Shown: piece by piece, positions 6,522 through 15,624 of the stretch | Numbering within the stretch: position 1 is the first letter of the stretch | Layout: each line of letters starts with the position of its first letter | NCBI GenBank assembly: GCA_020352495.1 | Contig: CP070677.1 | Span: 3,173,618-3,207,957 of the forward strand | Reading direction: 5' to 3' | DNA: 34,340 nt | Source: Candidatus Latescibacterota bacterium | GTDB lineage: Bacteria > Krumholzibacteriota > Krumholzibacteriia > WVZY01 | Notes under the pieces: generated by a model | The model's input: only the letters and a program-made list of their open reading frames with translations | What the model was told of the DNA's origin: nothing | Database searches by the model: none | Translations under genes and position numbers: made by a program

Positions 6522-8588
6522 TCACTTGATGTATCCGAGAGAGCGCAATTTCCTCATCATTTCTTCGGATGTCTCGCCAGATCCCGTTTCTTCCCGGCGA
6601 TCTCGATACGTCTCCCAGTATTCGTCGACCCGTCGTTGGAGCCTCGTGGAATCTGCCGGGCTCGAGATCTCAACCTCTCGTTTGAACCCCAGTGAGGCGA
6701 CGTCGAAAAGCTGAAAACCAAACTCGGAAGGACCGACAGCCTTTGTATCGTTTTCGAAAAGGGCCACCCACGCCCGCTTATATTCGTTCCCAAACATTTC
6801 GACGGATCTGGAGGAGGGGTACCGTTCGGCGACGACTCCAAATGTGTCCGGGCGGGCTATCGTGGCAAGATCCGGCTCCTCACCGGATGCCACGAGCACG
6901 ATGAAGTCGTGAACAGTCCGGAGACTGACGACGTGATCGACGTCACCGGGCGGCAGATTGGGACCTTTTATGAACAATGGAATGTGAACCAAGCTTTGAG
7001 AAAGACCGTATTCGTGTCCGACCCGGTCTTGCTCTCCGAGTTCCTCACCGTGGTCCGAGGTCACGATGACGAGGGCATCGTGGCCGTACTTCTCTTCGAT
7101 CCATCCGAGCAGTCTCTCGAGATGGAGGTCGATCCACCGAAGCTCGCCGTCGTACAGCTGTGACAGGCTTTTCTGTTTCGAGTTGGGAAGCGAACGCCAT
7201 TCCACGGTCAGCTCCTGGTGTGTGGAATATCGGTGGAACGCGTCGGGCGGCCGAACCCCCAGAAGCTCGAGCGCCTCTTCAGGAGGGTTATAAGGAGAAT
7301 GGGCGTCGAGTAGGTTTACGAACAGGAAAACCGGCCCGTCGCCTTTTGGCACTGCGCGCATTGCGATGTCGACCATTCGTTTGGCGTCGACATACGGCAT
7401 CCTCCATCGCATTCGTTCGCTCACCCTACGGAAAAAGGAAAACTCGTCATCGACGAAACCGGCCAGTGTCCTCGTACTCCACTCACGGCGGCTCGGTCCA
7501 AGCACACGTTTGAAGCCGTTTATATCACCGGGAAGCGCCAGAGGGTTGGCGTTCACCGCCAGAGTGTAATACCCCTTCTCCGAGAGACGCTCGGGAAGCC
7601 ATTTGACTCCCTCAACGCCACTGGTGCAAAAAACCCGATTCACCGAGCCGTAGTGGATACCGTGGAGCGACACGGGAAGCCCTGAAAAGAGTGATGCATG
7701 CGCGGGACTGGTCCACCCGGCCGGCGCCACGGCCCTCGTGAAGCTCGTAGCACCCTCGACCCACGCCTCGAGGGCCGGCATCGTATTGTACGGATGGCCA
7801 AATCGATGCAGGTGATCGGCGCGGACCGTATCCAACACGATGAGAATGATATGCGGCCTTTTGAGTGTCGGGTCGCGATGGATCGTATCGTTGTTCACGC
7901 CGTAGGCACGCGCGGTGACGATGGTGAGCCCCGCCAAAAACACGGCGGCCAGGAACGGGATCCAACGGAGAACAAATGTAACGAGAACAAAACGAAAAAT
8001 GACCAGCGAGGTCACCAACGCAATCGCGATCGCAACCAATACCGAGTTGAGCACCGCGACCTCGATACGCCCCTCGATCAGCCCTGCGAAAACCTGGCTG
8101 GCGAGACCGAGAATCAACGAGGGAAACAGAACGAGTTGAATCATCTCCCCAAACGTGACCCGACCCGACGGCTCGCGCACTTTGGAGTGAAGCACCAGCC
8201 AGACCAAAACACCGATGACCAAGGCGACCGCCCCCGTAACGGGGAGATGGACGGCCGCGAACTTCCACGTGTGGTAGACACTTACGAACATCGTCAACGC
8301 CGCCACGAGACTCGCCAAAAAGACCGCCGCCACAGGCGTCTTGTATCGTGACTTCGAGAGAAGTCCGACGACCCACGCGATGATCCAGCAAATAACGACC
8401 GCAGCGAACGCGATCTGAATCTCCGCTACGAAAAGTCCAATGAAATCCACCAGACCAGCATGGACCTGATGCCCGAGATATAACTCCTGGACGATCGCGA
8501 GACCGACCATGACATCCAAAATCCAAAGGACAATCACGGTCGCTAGAAACGCCTTGATACCGTCTGTGAAATAATGTCGGTCTGACAT
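6522..8588 (-). CDS. Membrane-anchored sulfatase-like (alkaline phosphatase superfamily) enzyme
   Basis: This 688-residue protein has about seven hydrophobic segments in its first 225 residues, then a periplasmic or extracellular AP-superfamily domain. Metal ligands are visible in IVLDTVRADHL (Asp253) and SDHGEELGE (Asp512, His513), with a later His525. At the nucleophile loop the sequence is GWTSPAHASLFSG. Thr293 stands where arylsulfatases have the Cys/Ser that becomes formylglycine, and His replaces the Arg of CxPxR. A Thr nucleophile is typical of phosphoethanolamine and phosphoglycerol transferases such as EptA and LtaS, so a phospho-transferase or phosphodiesterase acting on envelope glycans or lipids is as likely as a sulfatase. 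The C-terminus ends LRSLGYIK, shared with the next gene upstream. ATG at 8588; 32 bases downstream of its paralogue. Confidence 0.85.
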   Translation of the reverse strand: MSDRHYFTDGIKAFLATVIVLWILDVMVGLAIVQELYLGHQVHAGLVDFIGLFVAEIQIAFAAVVICWIIAWVVGLLSKSRYKTPVAAVFLASLVAALTMFVSVYHTWKFAAVHLPVTGAVALVIGVLVWLVLHSKVREPSGRVTFGEMIQLVLFPSLILGLASQVFAGLIEGRIEVAVLNSVLVAIAIALVTSLVIFRFVLVTFVLRWIPFLAAVFLAGLTIVTARAYGVNNDTIHRDPTLKRPHIILIVLDTVRADHLHRFGHPYNTMPALEAWVEGATSFTRAVAPAGWTSPAHASLFSGLPVSLHGIHYGSVNRVFCTSGVEGVKWLPERLSEKGYYTLAVNANPLALPGDINGFKRVLGPSRREWSTRTLAGFVDDEFSFFRRVSERMRWRMPYVDAKRMVDIAMRAVPKGDGPVFLFVNLLDAHSPYNPPEEALELLGVRPPDAFHRYSTHQELTVEWRSLPNSKQKSLSQLYDGELRWIDLHLERLLGWIEEKYGHDALVIVTSDHGEELGEQDRVGHEYGLSQSLVHIPLFIKGPNLPPGDVDHVVSLRTVHDFIVLVASGEEPDLATIARPDTFGVVAERYPSSRSVEMFGNEYKRAWVALFENDTKAVGPSEFGFQLFDVASLGFKREVEISSPADSTRLQRRVDEYWETYRDRREETGSGETSEEMMRKLRSLGYIK

Positions 8589-8620
8589 GGAAATCTTTCT
8601 TATGGATCCCTAATGGCCAA

Positions 8621-9931
8621 TCACCTTATGTACCCAAGGCTTCTCAACTTCTTCTTGAGCTCCTCGTCGACTTCGACACTGTGAACAGAAGGCCGCGGTG
8701 CGGCAAAGTGCCGGGCGAGAAGTCCGAGCAGCTCTTTTGCCTTTGGATCCGTTTCCGAATATAGATTGTGTGTCTCAGCTGGGTCTTTGGAGAGATCATA
8801 CATATAGATACCCGGGTGAACGTTCTTGACCTTCGAATATGTCCCTCGGCTCGTGATCGGAATCTTGGTCGTGTCGGCGATTTCGATCACAAAAAGCTTG
8901 TGGCCCTCGAAGATCACACCGCGCTGGACCCAGGGTGGCGGCCGGTCCCTCTCAAAGAAAATCGGCCGCACGCCCGTCGAATCGGTCAATACATCCCGCC
9001 CGGGGAGTTCGCCGTCGAACTCGAGGCCGAGCATTCCGAGAATGGTGGGCGCAAAATCGATTTGTTCTACGACGGTCCGACTGGCGCGGGGCTCGAGAAA
9101 TGGCGCCTTGATGACGAGTGGCGAGAGCAATATCTCTTCGTACAATGTGTAGTGGTACTGCCCGTCATGTTCGCCGAATTCCTCTCCGTGATCCGATGTA
9201 AAAATCACAATCGTGTTGTCGTCGAGACCCTTCTTCTCGAGCTCACGCAAAAGCCTTGCGATATGATAGTCCGTATGGGCAATCTCCTGATCGTACCGAT
9301 CGATGTCCGTGTTCCCAAAAGATGCCCACCGTCCGTGTGTGAGGTAGGCAAAATGAGGATCAAAATAATGGGCCCAGATGAAAAACGGTTTCTCTATTTC
9401 GCGGAGATCATTGATGACCAGATCGGTGAGTTGTTCGGCCGTGGCGACATCATGCGGATGGCCAACGTTGAGAACCGAATAATCGTATGACCTGAATCCG
9501 TCAGCGAGTCCGTACTCGGGTTTTAGAATGACGTGACTCACATACGCCCGAGTGTCGTACCCCTCTCGTCTCAAGACCCCGGTGAGGGTTGGAAGTTTTG
9601 GGTCGATCGACCAGTGGAAATCCGTCGCCCCGTGATCCCTGGGATAATGACCCGTAAAGATCGTGGCCATTGCGGGAAGCGTCCAGCCCGCGACGGAGTA
9701 GCACTTCTCGAACACCACGCCTTCCCCGGCGAGTTTATCGATCGTCGGGCTCGTGTTACGCCTGTGGCCACAGTACCCCAGCCGGTCGGGTCTTAGCGTA
9801 TCGACGCATATCAACAAAACGTTGAGGCGTTCTTCTCCCCCCGAACAACCGAGAGTCACGGCCGATATGATCGTGGTGGTGACCAAAGAAGCCACCATGA
9901 AGTATGTGGCAAAACGGCGACTCATTTTCAT
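8621..9931 (-). CDS. Secreted/lipoprotein sulfatase-like (alkaline phosphatase superfamily) enzyme
   Basis: The 436-residue protein starts with a basic stretch and a hydrophobic segment ending VTLGC (Cys29), a loose lipobox, so it is probably a lipoprotein or secreted. The AP-superfamily core follows: LLICVDTLRPDRLGYCG (Asp44), the nucleophile loop AGWTLPAMATIFTG (Thr84) and SDHGEEFGEH. As in its neighbour, Thr replaces the formylglycine Cys/Ser and the CxPxR motif is absent. Substrate is therefore unclear. The C-terminus ends LRSLGYIR. The ATG at 9931 is followed two codons on by a second ATG, and no strong Shine-Dalgarno precedes either. It is the first gene of the operon leading through the membrane paralogue to tgt. 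The shared tail and architecture suggest a duplication followed by loss or gain of the membrane domain. Confidence 0.85.
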   Translation of the reverse strand: MKMSRRFATYFMVASLVTTTIISAVTLGCSGGEERLNVLLICVDTLRPDRLGYCGHRRNTSPTIDKLAGEGVVFEKCYSVAGWTLPAMATIFTGHYPRDHGATDFHWSIDPKLPTLTGVLRREGYDTRAYVSHVILKPEYGLADGFRSYDYSVLNVGHPHDVATAEQLTDLVINDLREIEKPFFIWAHYFDPHFAYLTHGRWASFGNTDIDRYDQEIAHTDYHIARLLRELEKKGLDDNTIVIFTSDHGEEFGEHDGQYHYTLYEEILLSPLVIKAPFLEPRASRTVVEQIDFAPTILGMLGLEFDGELPGRDVLTDSTGVRPIFFERDRPPPWVQRGVIFEGHKLFVIEIADTTKIPITSRGTYSKVKNVHPGIYMYDLSKDPAETHNLYSETDPKAKELLGLLARHFAAPRPSVHSVEVDEELKKKLRSLGYIR

Positions 9932-10030
9932 ACATACAACGGGGCGATGGCTCCCGATCGCAGGGCGGTCGCAATCGCCTCAATAAGTAGCGAGATATCT
10001 GTCTTTGTTTGAAATTGATTCTCACGTATA

Positions 10031-10293
10031 TTAAGCACCCAAACGGGCAGAGATCAAGTAGTATAACTCTGAAGAGAAAATCGCCGGATGGGCGCAGTAG
10101 GTCGCGGCAGCCGGATTGGCATTGGGCTCGAGGACGAGCTCCGTGCCGTCCGGTCCCTCGGGCGAGACGACTGTCAACCACCTGAACTCCCCGGCTGGAA
10201 GATCCATTTTTTTATGAACCCAAGAACCTCGGTGTAGAACTGGAGCCCTTTCTCCTGATTTTGCACGATCACACTGTTCAATTTGATCTTCAT
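10031..10293 (-). pseudogene. VOC/glyoxalase-family gene, frameshifted and truncated
   Basis: From ATG at 10293, with AAAGGA nine bases upstream, the minus strand reads MKIKLNSVIVQNQEKGLQFY and TEVLGFIKK, then runs out of frame and stops. In the next frame the family sequence resumes as KMDLPAGEFRWLTVVSPEG and TELVLEPNANPAAATY. Joined, this is the N-terminal half of a vicinal-oxygen-chelate protein of the glyoxalase/bleomycin-resistance type. The break falls in a run of seven A (T at 10207-10213); one extra A restores the frame as GFIKKMDLP. After AAATY the similarity ends and the frame closes at 10031, so the second half of the fold is missing. The frameshift could be sequencing error, but the truncation makes this a likely real remnant. 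Confidence 0.75.
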
Positions 10294-10392
10294 GAACGTT
10301 GTCCTTTCGAGAAGCAGTCCAGCTCCCATTGGACTGCAATGCCATTCTCGAATGCTACGATTTTGCTACAGGAGCCCTTCAAATACCGACGA

Positions 10393-11166
10393 CTACATTC
10401 GAATGCTCATGCCCGCACCGATGAACAGGTCCGGCGCCGATCCCGTGAGGCCGAAACCACCATGCAGGTCCAACTGTAAGGTCTCCGCCAGAAGATGTGT
10501 GTAGCCGTGATGGAGAAACACCGGTGCGGTTCCCTCTTCGGGGAGCACCGCGGCGACCTCAACAAACACCCCGGTGACGGAACGCCCACCAAATGAAGTG
10601 CCAAGCACAACGGTCCCTCCCCCAACGAACTCGCGATCGCCGTCGCTCGTCGTCCACACCGCGCTGACTTGACTCCCCAGGGACCAATCCGCTATGAGGT
10701 CCCGACCAACAGCGACGATCAGTTCAGGATCCCAATCATCGCTGGAGAACTCGGCGCCCTTGTTTGGGATGGATACAGATACAATACTGGCAATGTCCCA
10801 TCCACCAGCGACCGGCCCAAACTTCAGCTTGGTACCGAGGGAACCATCTCCAAAACCAGATTGGCTCTCGTGGTTTCCCAAATAGGCGTAATCCGGAAGG
10901 CCAATCCGAAGCTCCACCCGAGATGTCAGTCCCCACCGGATCAAAAGCTCCGGTCCTGACGCCATCCAGATGTCGTCCTCACCGCCCTCCCACGTCAGCC
11001 CACCTTCGAACTGGACGCTTCCCCGCGGTACGACCACCCCACTCTCCGTGAAGTCGGGGCGGTCCGTGACAAGTTCCTCAGACCCCGTGTCCTGCCCGAA
11101 CGAGGAGCCTGAGATTCCAGACAGCACACCGGCACCCAATAATAAAAATAACGCAACACGCCGCAT
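10393..11166 (-). CDS. Outer-membrane transporter-like protein (phenol MetA-pathway type barrel)
   Basis: The 257-residue product has a signal peptide (MRRVALFLLLGAGVLSGISG, cleavage likely near SFGQ-D) and an amphipathic beta-rich body. TDRPDFTESGVVVPRGSVQF right after the signal is the opening signature of the transporter family annotated as putative MetA-pathway of phenol degradation (PF13557, from memory). Such proteins are predicted outer-membrane barrels; their substrates are mostly unproven. The C-terminus GAGMSIRM fits a final beta strand, though it ends in Met rather than the usual Phe. The ATG at 11166 has GAGGAGA upstream, and an in-frame extension to 11349 lacks coding character. 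It lies alone between the VOC remnant and the small membrane protein gene, in the same direction. Confidence 0.75.
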   Translation of the reverse strand: MRRVALFLLLGAGVLSGISGSSFGQDTGSEELVTDRPDFTESGVVVPRGSVQFEGGLTWEGGEDDIWMASGPELLIRWGLTSRVELRIGLPDYAYLGNHESQSGFGDGSLGTKLKFGPVAGGWDIASIVSVSIPNKGAEFSSDDWDPELIVAVGRDLIADWSLGSQVSAVWTTSDGDREFVGGGTVVLGTSFGGRSVTGVFVEVAAVLPEEGTAPVFLHHGYTHLLAETLQLDLHGGFGLTGSAPDLFIGAGMSIRM

Positions 11167-11323
11167 CGAACGTCTCCTCGATTCGAGTGTGATGCATATC
11201 TCTCCACTGCGACCCGACCGAGCGGAACACGGTTTGACACGTATAGGCAGAAACAAGATACAGGAACACTTTCTACAAGTCGAGCTGCAGATGTTCTCGG
11301 ATTCAGAGGTCGACCCAGTGCAA

Positions 11324-11914
11324 TCAGCCAACTTGCGCTTTAGATACATACGAACGTATCTGTGTTTGGAGGTCGGCGTCGAGAGTTCCCAAAAGGCGTA
11401 ACTCGACCGAACTGATTGGCCGCGAGGGTTCCTTCCAACTCAGGATTAGTCGATCCCCCTTGACTTCGATGTTTGTGATGGTCTCTCGCCAACTAAAAGC
11501 CACCGCGTCTTCCAACCCCTTCTTTTCTTGGCGCCTTACCATTTCTTCGATCCCGACCGTTGCGTTTCGTTCGGAGCGGCGGCGCAGAAGGATATGCACG
11601 ATATAACCGACAAGCGCGCCTATAGCGCCCCCGAGAATACCACCGGCGAGGCCAAACTCCGGGGTGAGAAACGCCGCCCCCAGCGTGATGAGGATCACGT
11701 ATAGGGTCTGGATGAGGAATGACCATATGTTGTGGTACCGGTACCTGTGGTGCAGGACAAAACAGACCGCCGTGTCGGCGAAAACCAGCTCGCCAACCTC
11801 CTGTGTCGATGAGCGCGGCCCTTGCCTCGGGGAGACATAAGAAATGCGAAACAGCTCCGAGGGCTCACCTTGGGAGAAGAGCGCTTCTTGGACAAAGCGT
11901 TTCCAGGAGTCCAT
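11324..11914 (-). CDS. Small membrane protein of unknown function
   Basis: I do not recognise a family. The 196-residue product has a soluble N-terminus, a central hydrophobic region (about 65-108) that reads as a helical hairpin with a Gly-rich second helix (GLAGGILGGAIGALVGYIVHILL), a basic RRRSER stop, then a soluble C-terminal domain. The Gly-zipper-like helix resembles pairs seen in small envelope proteins. The soluble parts flank the hairpin, so both may face the cytoplasm and form one PH-like or regulatory domain; this is inference. The ATG at 11914 has GGAAGG upstream and is preferred to in-frame starts up to 11956. Confidence 0.65.
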   Translation of the reverse strand: MDSWKRFVQEALFSQGEPSELFRISYVSPRQGPRSSTQEVGELVFADTAVCFVLHHRYRYHNIWSFLIQTLYVILITLGAAFLTPEFGLAGGILGGAIGALVGYIVHILLRRRSERNATVGIEEMVRRQEKKGLEDAVAFSWRETITNIEVKGDRLILSWKEPSRPISSVELRLLGTLDADLQTQIRSYVSKAQVG

Positions 11915-11991
11915 GGCACGACCTTCCGGTTCTCTTACTCGACGATGATTCCTCAAAGACTCCCAGCGGTTCAGTGTTCAACGGCAACTGT

Positions 11992-13563
11992 CTACCGAAT
12001 CAGTATCATCTTCCTCGCAAGCATTTGATCATCGGAGACGAGTCTGCAGAAATAGGTACCAGAGCCTACCGGGGTACCATTGTTGTCACGACCTCCCCAT
12101 GTCACGACGTGGCTTCCCGCAGAGCGATGCCCCTGCTCGATTGTTTTCACCAGACTGCCGCGAGCATCGAAGACATCGATTCGTACCGTCATCGCCTGCG
12201 GCAGCGTGTACTCGATCGTCGTAGGCGGTTTGAACGGGTTGGGATAATTCTGCGTCAGCTCGACGGTGAGGCTCGGTGGACGATCGTCGCCAACCGCCGA
12301 GGGATCGGTTAGCCGCCACTCCATCGGGCGAGAAATGACGATTCTCCTCCAAAACATACCATCGTAGACCCGGCGGTCGTAGACAATGATGTAATGTCCG
12401 TGGCCGTCCGTGGCTATCATTGGTCTCCGGTGTAGATCCCAAGACGGGTGGCTGATCTGCAATTCCGGTAGGAAATCCCCCGCGGCGGCATCATAGATCC
12501 GCGCGTAGATATCCTCCCGCCCCGCGCCGGAACTCTCGTATACAACCACAAAGTCACCGTTGTCGTTGAGTACCACATCAGGATTGTCTTGCCGGTCTTC
12601 GGTGGTCTCGTTCACCAGCATACGGGGCCCGACAGGGTTGCCCTCCGGGTCGAAGCGTTGCGCGTATACGTCCGTGTCGGTCAGGCCGTCCGGATCCCAC
12701 ATGTACCAAACCACGATGAACTCACCGAGGCCGTTCATGTCAACTGACCCAAGCCATTGTGACACACCCGAATAAAGACTCACATCGATGAGTGGCCCCG
12801 GTCCGCCATCGAGTGTGCCCGTCTTTGCCCGGATGATCTCGTGCATATCATCAGGATCGTTGTCATCGTCGTCCACGAATGCGAGAACGTATTGCCCCAG
12901 CGGATTGCCTGAAACCGTGGGTTCATAGAAGGGATATCCGATTTCTTTTTGCAGAAGCGTGAACTCGCTGCCGATTGGTGAGCCCCCCATATCGAACCGA
13001 AATCCCCTGACCTCTTTGGAGAGGGTACGCGTATACATCCACAAGGCCAGATACTCCCACCGTGCAAGCGTAACACTTGGAACCGCCTGCGATGCGGAGT
13101 CGGGGACGCTGATCAGAAACTCGTCGCCCAACGGATTGCCAGAGTTGTCGTAACAGCGGCCAAAGATATTATAAATCCAAAATCCGGGTCCACCAGCCGG
13201 CTGGTTGCTATACCACACGGTCATGAATCGTCCAGCAGCATCCATCGCAACGTCTGGGGAGGTTTGGTAACCATCCGACGTCGTGTTGATCTGAAAATGA
13301 TCGCCTACCGGCCAACCTGGTGACGTAAAGAGTCGACCGAAAACACCTCGAAGGTCATCGTCGTTTCTATCCCAAACGACCACAAATGCGCCATTTGGGT
13401 CCATATCGACATCTCCAACATACTGCTCCCCTCCCGCGGATGTCCCTTGAACGGCGAACTCCGATCCCAGCGTTTGGCTCTTCACGGACCCCGCTACCGA
13501 GAAACACAAGATCGCAAAAGTCGGGAGAATAGTGACCCAAGGGCTCGAATGTCGGAATACCAT
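11992..13563 (-). CDS. Secreted repeat protein with FlgD/T9SS-like C-terminal tail
   Basis: The 523-residue product has a signal peptide (about 1-29, ending near VKSQ) and a body built of recurring units of the form GxFVVVW...D(V/I)(Y/F)xRxFDxxGNPxG, each about 50-60 residues, suggesting a beta-propeller. The last 85 residues begin LTQNYPNPFKPPTTIEYTLP and continue through VTWGGRDNNGTPVGSGTYFC to MILIR. That is the FlgD-Ig-like domain found at the C-terminus of many secreted proteins in FCB-group genomes, where it acts as or resembles a sorting signal. The ATG at 13563 has AAGGGGG upstream and removes a non-coding-like extension to 13680. It follows the YCF48 lipoprotein gene by 156 bases. 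Target and function are unknown; an extracellular or surface location is likely. Confidence 0.75.
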   Translation of the reverse strand: MVFRHSSPWVTILPTFAILCFSVAGSVKSQTLGSEFAVQGTSAGGEQYVGDVDMDPNGAFVVVWDRNDDDLRGVFGRLFTSPGWPVGDHFQINTTSDGYQTSPDVAMDAAGRFMTVWYSNQPAGGPGFWIYNIFGRCYDNSGNPLGDEFLISVPDSASQAVPSVTLARWEYLALWMYTRTLSKEVRGFRFDMGGSPIGSEFTLLQKEIGYPFYEPTVSGNPLGQYVLAFVDDDDNDPDDMHEIIRAKTGTLDGGPGPLIDVSLYSGVSQWLGSVDMNGLGEFIVVWYMWDPDGLTDTDVYAQRFDPEGNPVGPRMLVNETTEDRQDNPDVVLNDNGDFVVVYESSGAGREDIYARIYDAAAGDFLPELQISHPSWDLHRRPMIATDGHGHYIIVYDRRVYDGMFWRRIVISRPMEWRLTDPSAVGDDRPPSLTVELTQNYPNPFKPPTTIEYTLPQAMTVRIDVFDARGSLVKTIEQGHRSAGSHVVTWGGRDNNGTPVGSGTYFCRLVSDDQMLARKMILIR

Positions 13564-13719
13564 TTGAGCACCCCCTTCGGAGAGAATGGAAAGAGCGCTG
13601 GATTCAAGACCCGTTGTCCCGATACGTGTCCGAACCAGGCGGCGTCTTACACCGAAGCTCCCCGATCTTGAGTGATACAAACCGACGGAGAGGGACGACC
13701 GTCGGTGCTCTGATAGTCC

Positions 13720-15624
13720 TCACCTGGATTCCCCACCCGTCACGGTTTTGAGAATTGTGCCTTTGACTCCGATGATCCACCCTGTATTGGCACCGGTGAA
13801 GACAACGTCGCGGAATGAATTGCTTGTCACACTCGTTTGCGGAATCCACGTCAACCCCCCGCTTGTCGTTCTCAGGATCATACCCGAATCTCCGACGATA
13901 CAGCCGGCCTTTGTGTCGCCAAAGGTCACACTATAAAGCCAAGTCTCGGTCCCACTCTCTTGGGCTGTCCATGTCTCGCCCCCGTCGACGCTCCTGATGA
14001 TCGTGCCTTTCTGACCCACGACCCATCCCGTTCTCGCATCGGTCAAAAAAACACTCTGGAGGATCCAGGAGGTTCCGGTCCTCCTTGTTATCCAGTTCGT
14101 CCCCCCGTCGGTCGTGGTTATGACTCTACCCCCGAGCCCAACGGCCCAACCCGTGTCGGCATTCGCAAAGTACACATCGCAGCGCATCCACGTCCTCTCA
14201 TCGCTCTGAGTGACCCAGGTCTCACCGCCATCGGTGGTTTTGAGTACGACGCCCTCGGTATGGGGAGGATACCACGTGCCCCCCACAGCCCAACCGATCC
14301 GCGTATCGACAAAGTGGAGAGCATTGAGATCGATGGATGTCCCACTGATCTGTGGGATCCATGTCCGACCCCCATCGGTTGTGACCATGATGATCCCCCC
14401 GGCTCCGACTGCCCAACCCGTGTTCGCATCGGCGAAGTAGATATCATGAAGATCGTCCGTCGTCCCGGCGGGTCGGGATAACCATGTCGCACCGCCGTCG
14501 GTGGTACCGAGAATCGTTCCTCCGGTTCCGACAACCCACCCCTTCTTGGAACCAACGATGTCGATGCCCCATAGCTCTTCCGTGGTCCCACGTTTCTGCT
14601 CTCCCCACGTTTCACCACCGTGTGTGGTGCCGAGAATCGTTCCTTCAGAACCGGCCACCCACCCCCTTTCCGCGTCGACAAAACCCACGCCCCAAAGATC
14701 TTTGGTCGTCCCGCTCGGTTGGGGTGTCCATATCGCGCCGCCACTGGTCGTGCCCAAAACCGTCCCCCCGACCCCGGTGGCCCAACCGGCATTTCTGTCG
14801 ACAAAGGAAACACCGTACAGGTCCGTGGTTGTCCCGCTGGACTGAGGTGTCCATGTCGCGCCGCCATCGAACGTGGCGAGAACCTCTCCCCTTTCCCCAA
14901 CGACCCAACCGTTCTCCGCATCAACGAACACGACCCCACGCAGATTGCTCGTTGTCCCGCTGGACTGGAGCGTCCAGGTCGCACCCCCATCGGTCGTATT
15001 GAGAATGGATCCGTAGGTTCCCACAACCCACCCCAGTTTGGTATCTACAAACCAAACACACCACGGGCCGTACTCGACACCGCTCGTCCAGGTCCATGTC
15101 TCGCCGCCATTCGACGTCCTGAGAATCGTCCGAGGGTGCCCCACCGCCCAACCGGTATTGGCGTTTGCGAAGAACACGTCACGAAATCTCACGTCGGGGT
15201 AGTTGCTTTGCGGCGTCCAAGTCGTCCCTCCGTTGGTGGTCTTCAGAATCGTGCCACGAGAGCCCAGAGCGTCCAACTTGCCTCCGACGACCCATCCCGT
15301 TTGCCCATCGGCAAAGAAAACACCGTGGAGATCGATCGTTGTCCCACTGTTCTGGCACACCCACGTCGCGCCCCCGTCCGTCGTTCTGGCAATCGTACCC
15401 AACTCCCCAACGGCAACGGCCGTATTCGCCCCGATCGCGCAAATATCCAAAAAGCTGTTTCCCGCGGGCAGGGGGTTTTGCCAAAACCATCCGGTAGGTT
15501 CTCTCTCAACCCCGTTCTCGTCCTCCGGCCTCACGACATCATCCCCGCACGATTGGATCAGAATAGAGATGGCGACGCAAACCAAGAGCGTAGACAAAAA
15601 TTCAAACAGTGGTTTTCTAGACAC
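13720..15624 (-). CDS. YCF48-repeat lipoprotein
   Basis: The protein has a lipoprotein signal (basic start, hydrophobic stretch, ILIQSC with Cys26) and then about thirteen tandem units of roughly 42-44 residues. Each has the form TTDGGxTWxxQxSGTTxxLxxVxFVDxxxGWxVG, the YCF48/Hcf136-like beta-propeller repeat. In photosynthetic organisms YCF48 aids photosystem II assembly; in heterotrophs such repeats are secreted surface proteins of unknown role. The reading frame stops at TVTGGESR, in the middle of what would be another unit, and has no C-terminal sorting domain, so it may be truncated. The start is ambiguous: GTG at 15624 has GGAGG five bases upstream and gives the best signal peptide, while tandem ATGs at 15639/15636 lie just before it. 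It is divergent from the lipoprotein gene at 16148. Confidence 0.85.
   Translation of the reverse strand: MSRKPLFEFLSTLLVCVAISILIQSCGDDVVRPEDENGVEREPTGWFWQNPLPAGNSFLDICAIGANTAVAVGELGTIARTTDGGATWVCQNSGTTIDLHGVFFADGQTGWVVGGKLDALGSRGTILKTTNGGTTWTPQSNYPDVRFRDVFFANANTGWAVGHPRTILRTSNGGETWTWTSGVEYGPWCVWFVDTKLGWVVGTYGSILNTTDGGATWTLQSSGTTSNLRGVVFVDAENGWVVGERGEVLATFDGGATWTPQSSGTTTDLYGVSFVDRNAGWATGVGGTVLGTTSGGAIWTPQPSGTTKDLWGVGFVDAERGWVAGSEGTILGTTHGGETWGEQKRGTTEELWGIDIVGSKKGWVVGTGGTILGTTDGGATWLSRPAGTTDDLHDIYFADANTGWAVGAGGIIMVTTDGGRTWIPQISGTSIDLNALHFVDTRIGWAVGGTWYPPHTEGVVLKTTDGGETWVTQSDERTWMRCDVYFANADTGWAVGLGGRVITTTDGGTNWITRRTGTSWILQSVFLTDARTGWVVGQKGTIIRSVDGGETWTAQESGTETWLYSVTFGDTKAGCIVGDSGMILRTTSGGLTWIPQTSVTSNSFRDVVFTGANTGWIIGVKGTILKTVTGGESR

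Noticed and set aside
6522..9931. Calling the two sulfatase-like genes true formylglycine sulfatases
   Set aside because: Neither has the CxPxR or SxPxR motif needed for formylglycine formation.
11234..11262. TTGACA followed 17 bases later by GATACA on the plus strand
   Set aside because: The -10 match is only 3 of 6 and no plus-strand gene lies downstream.
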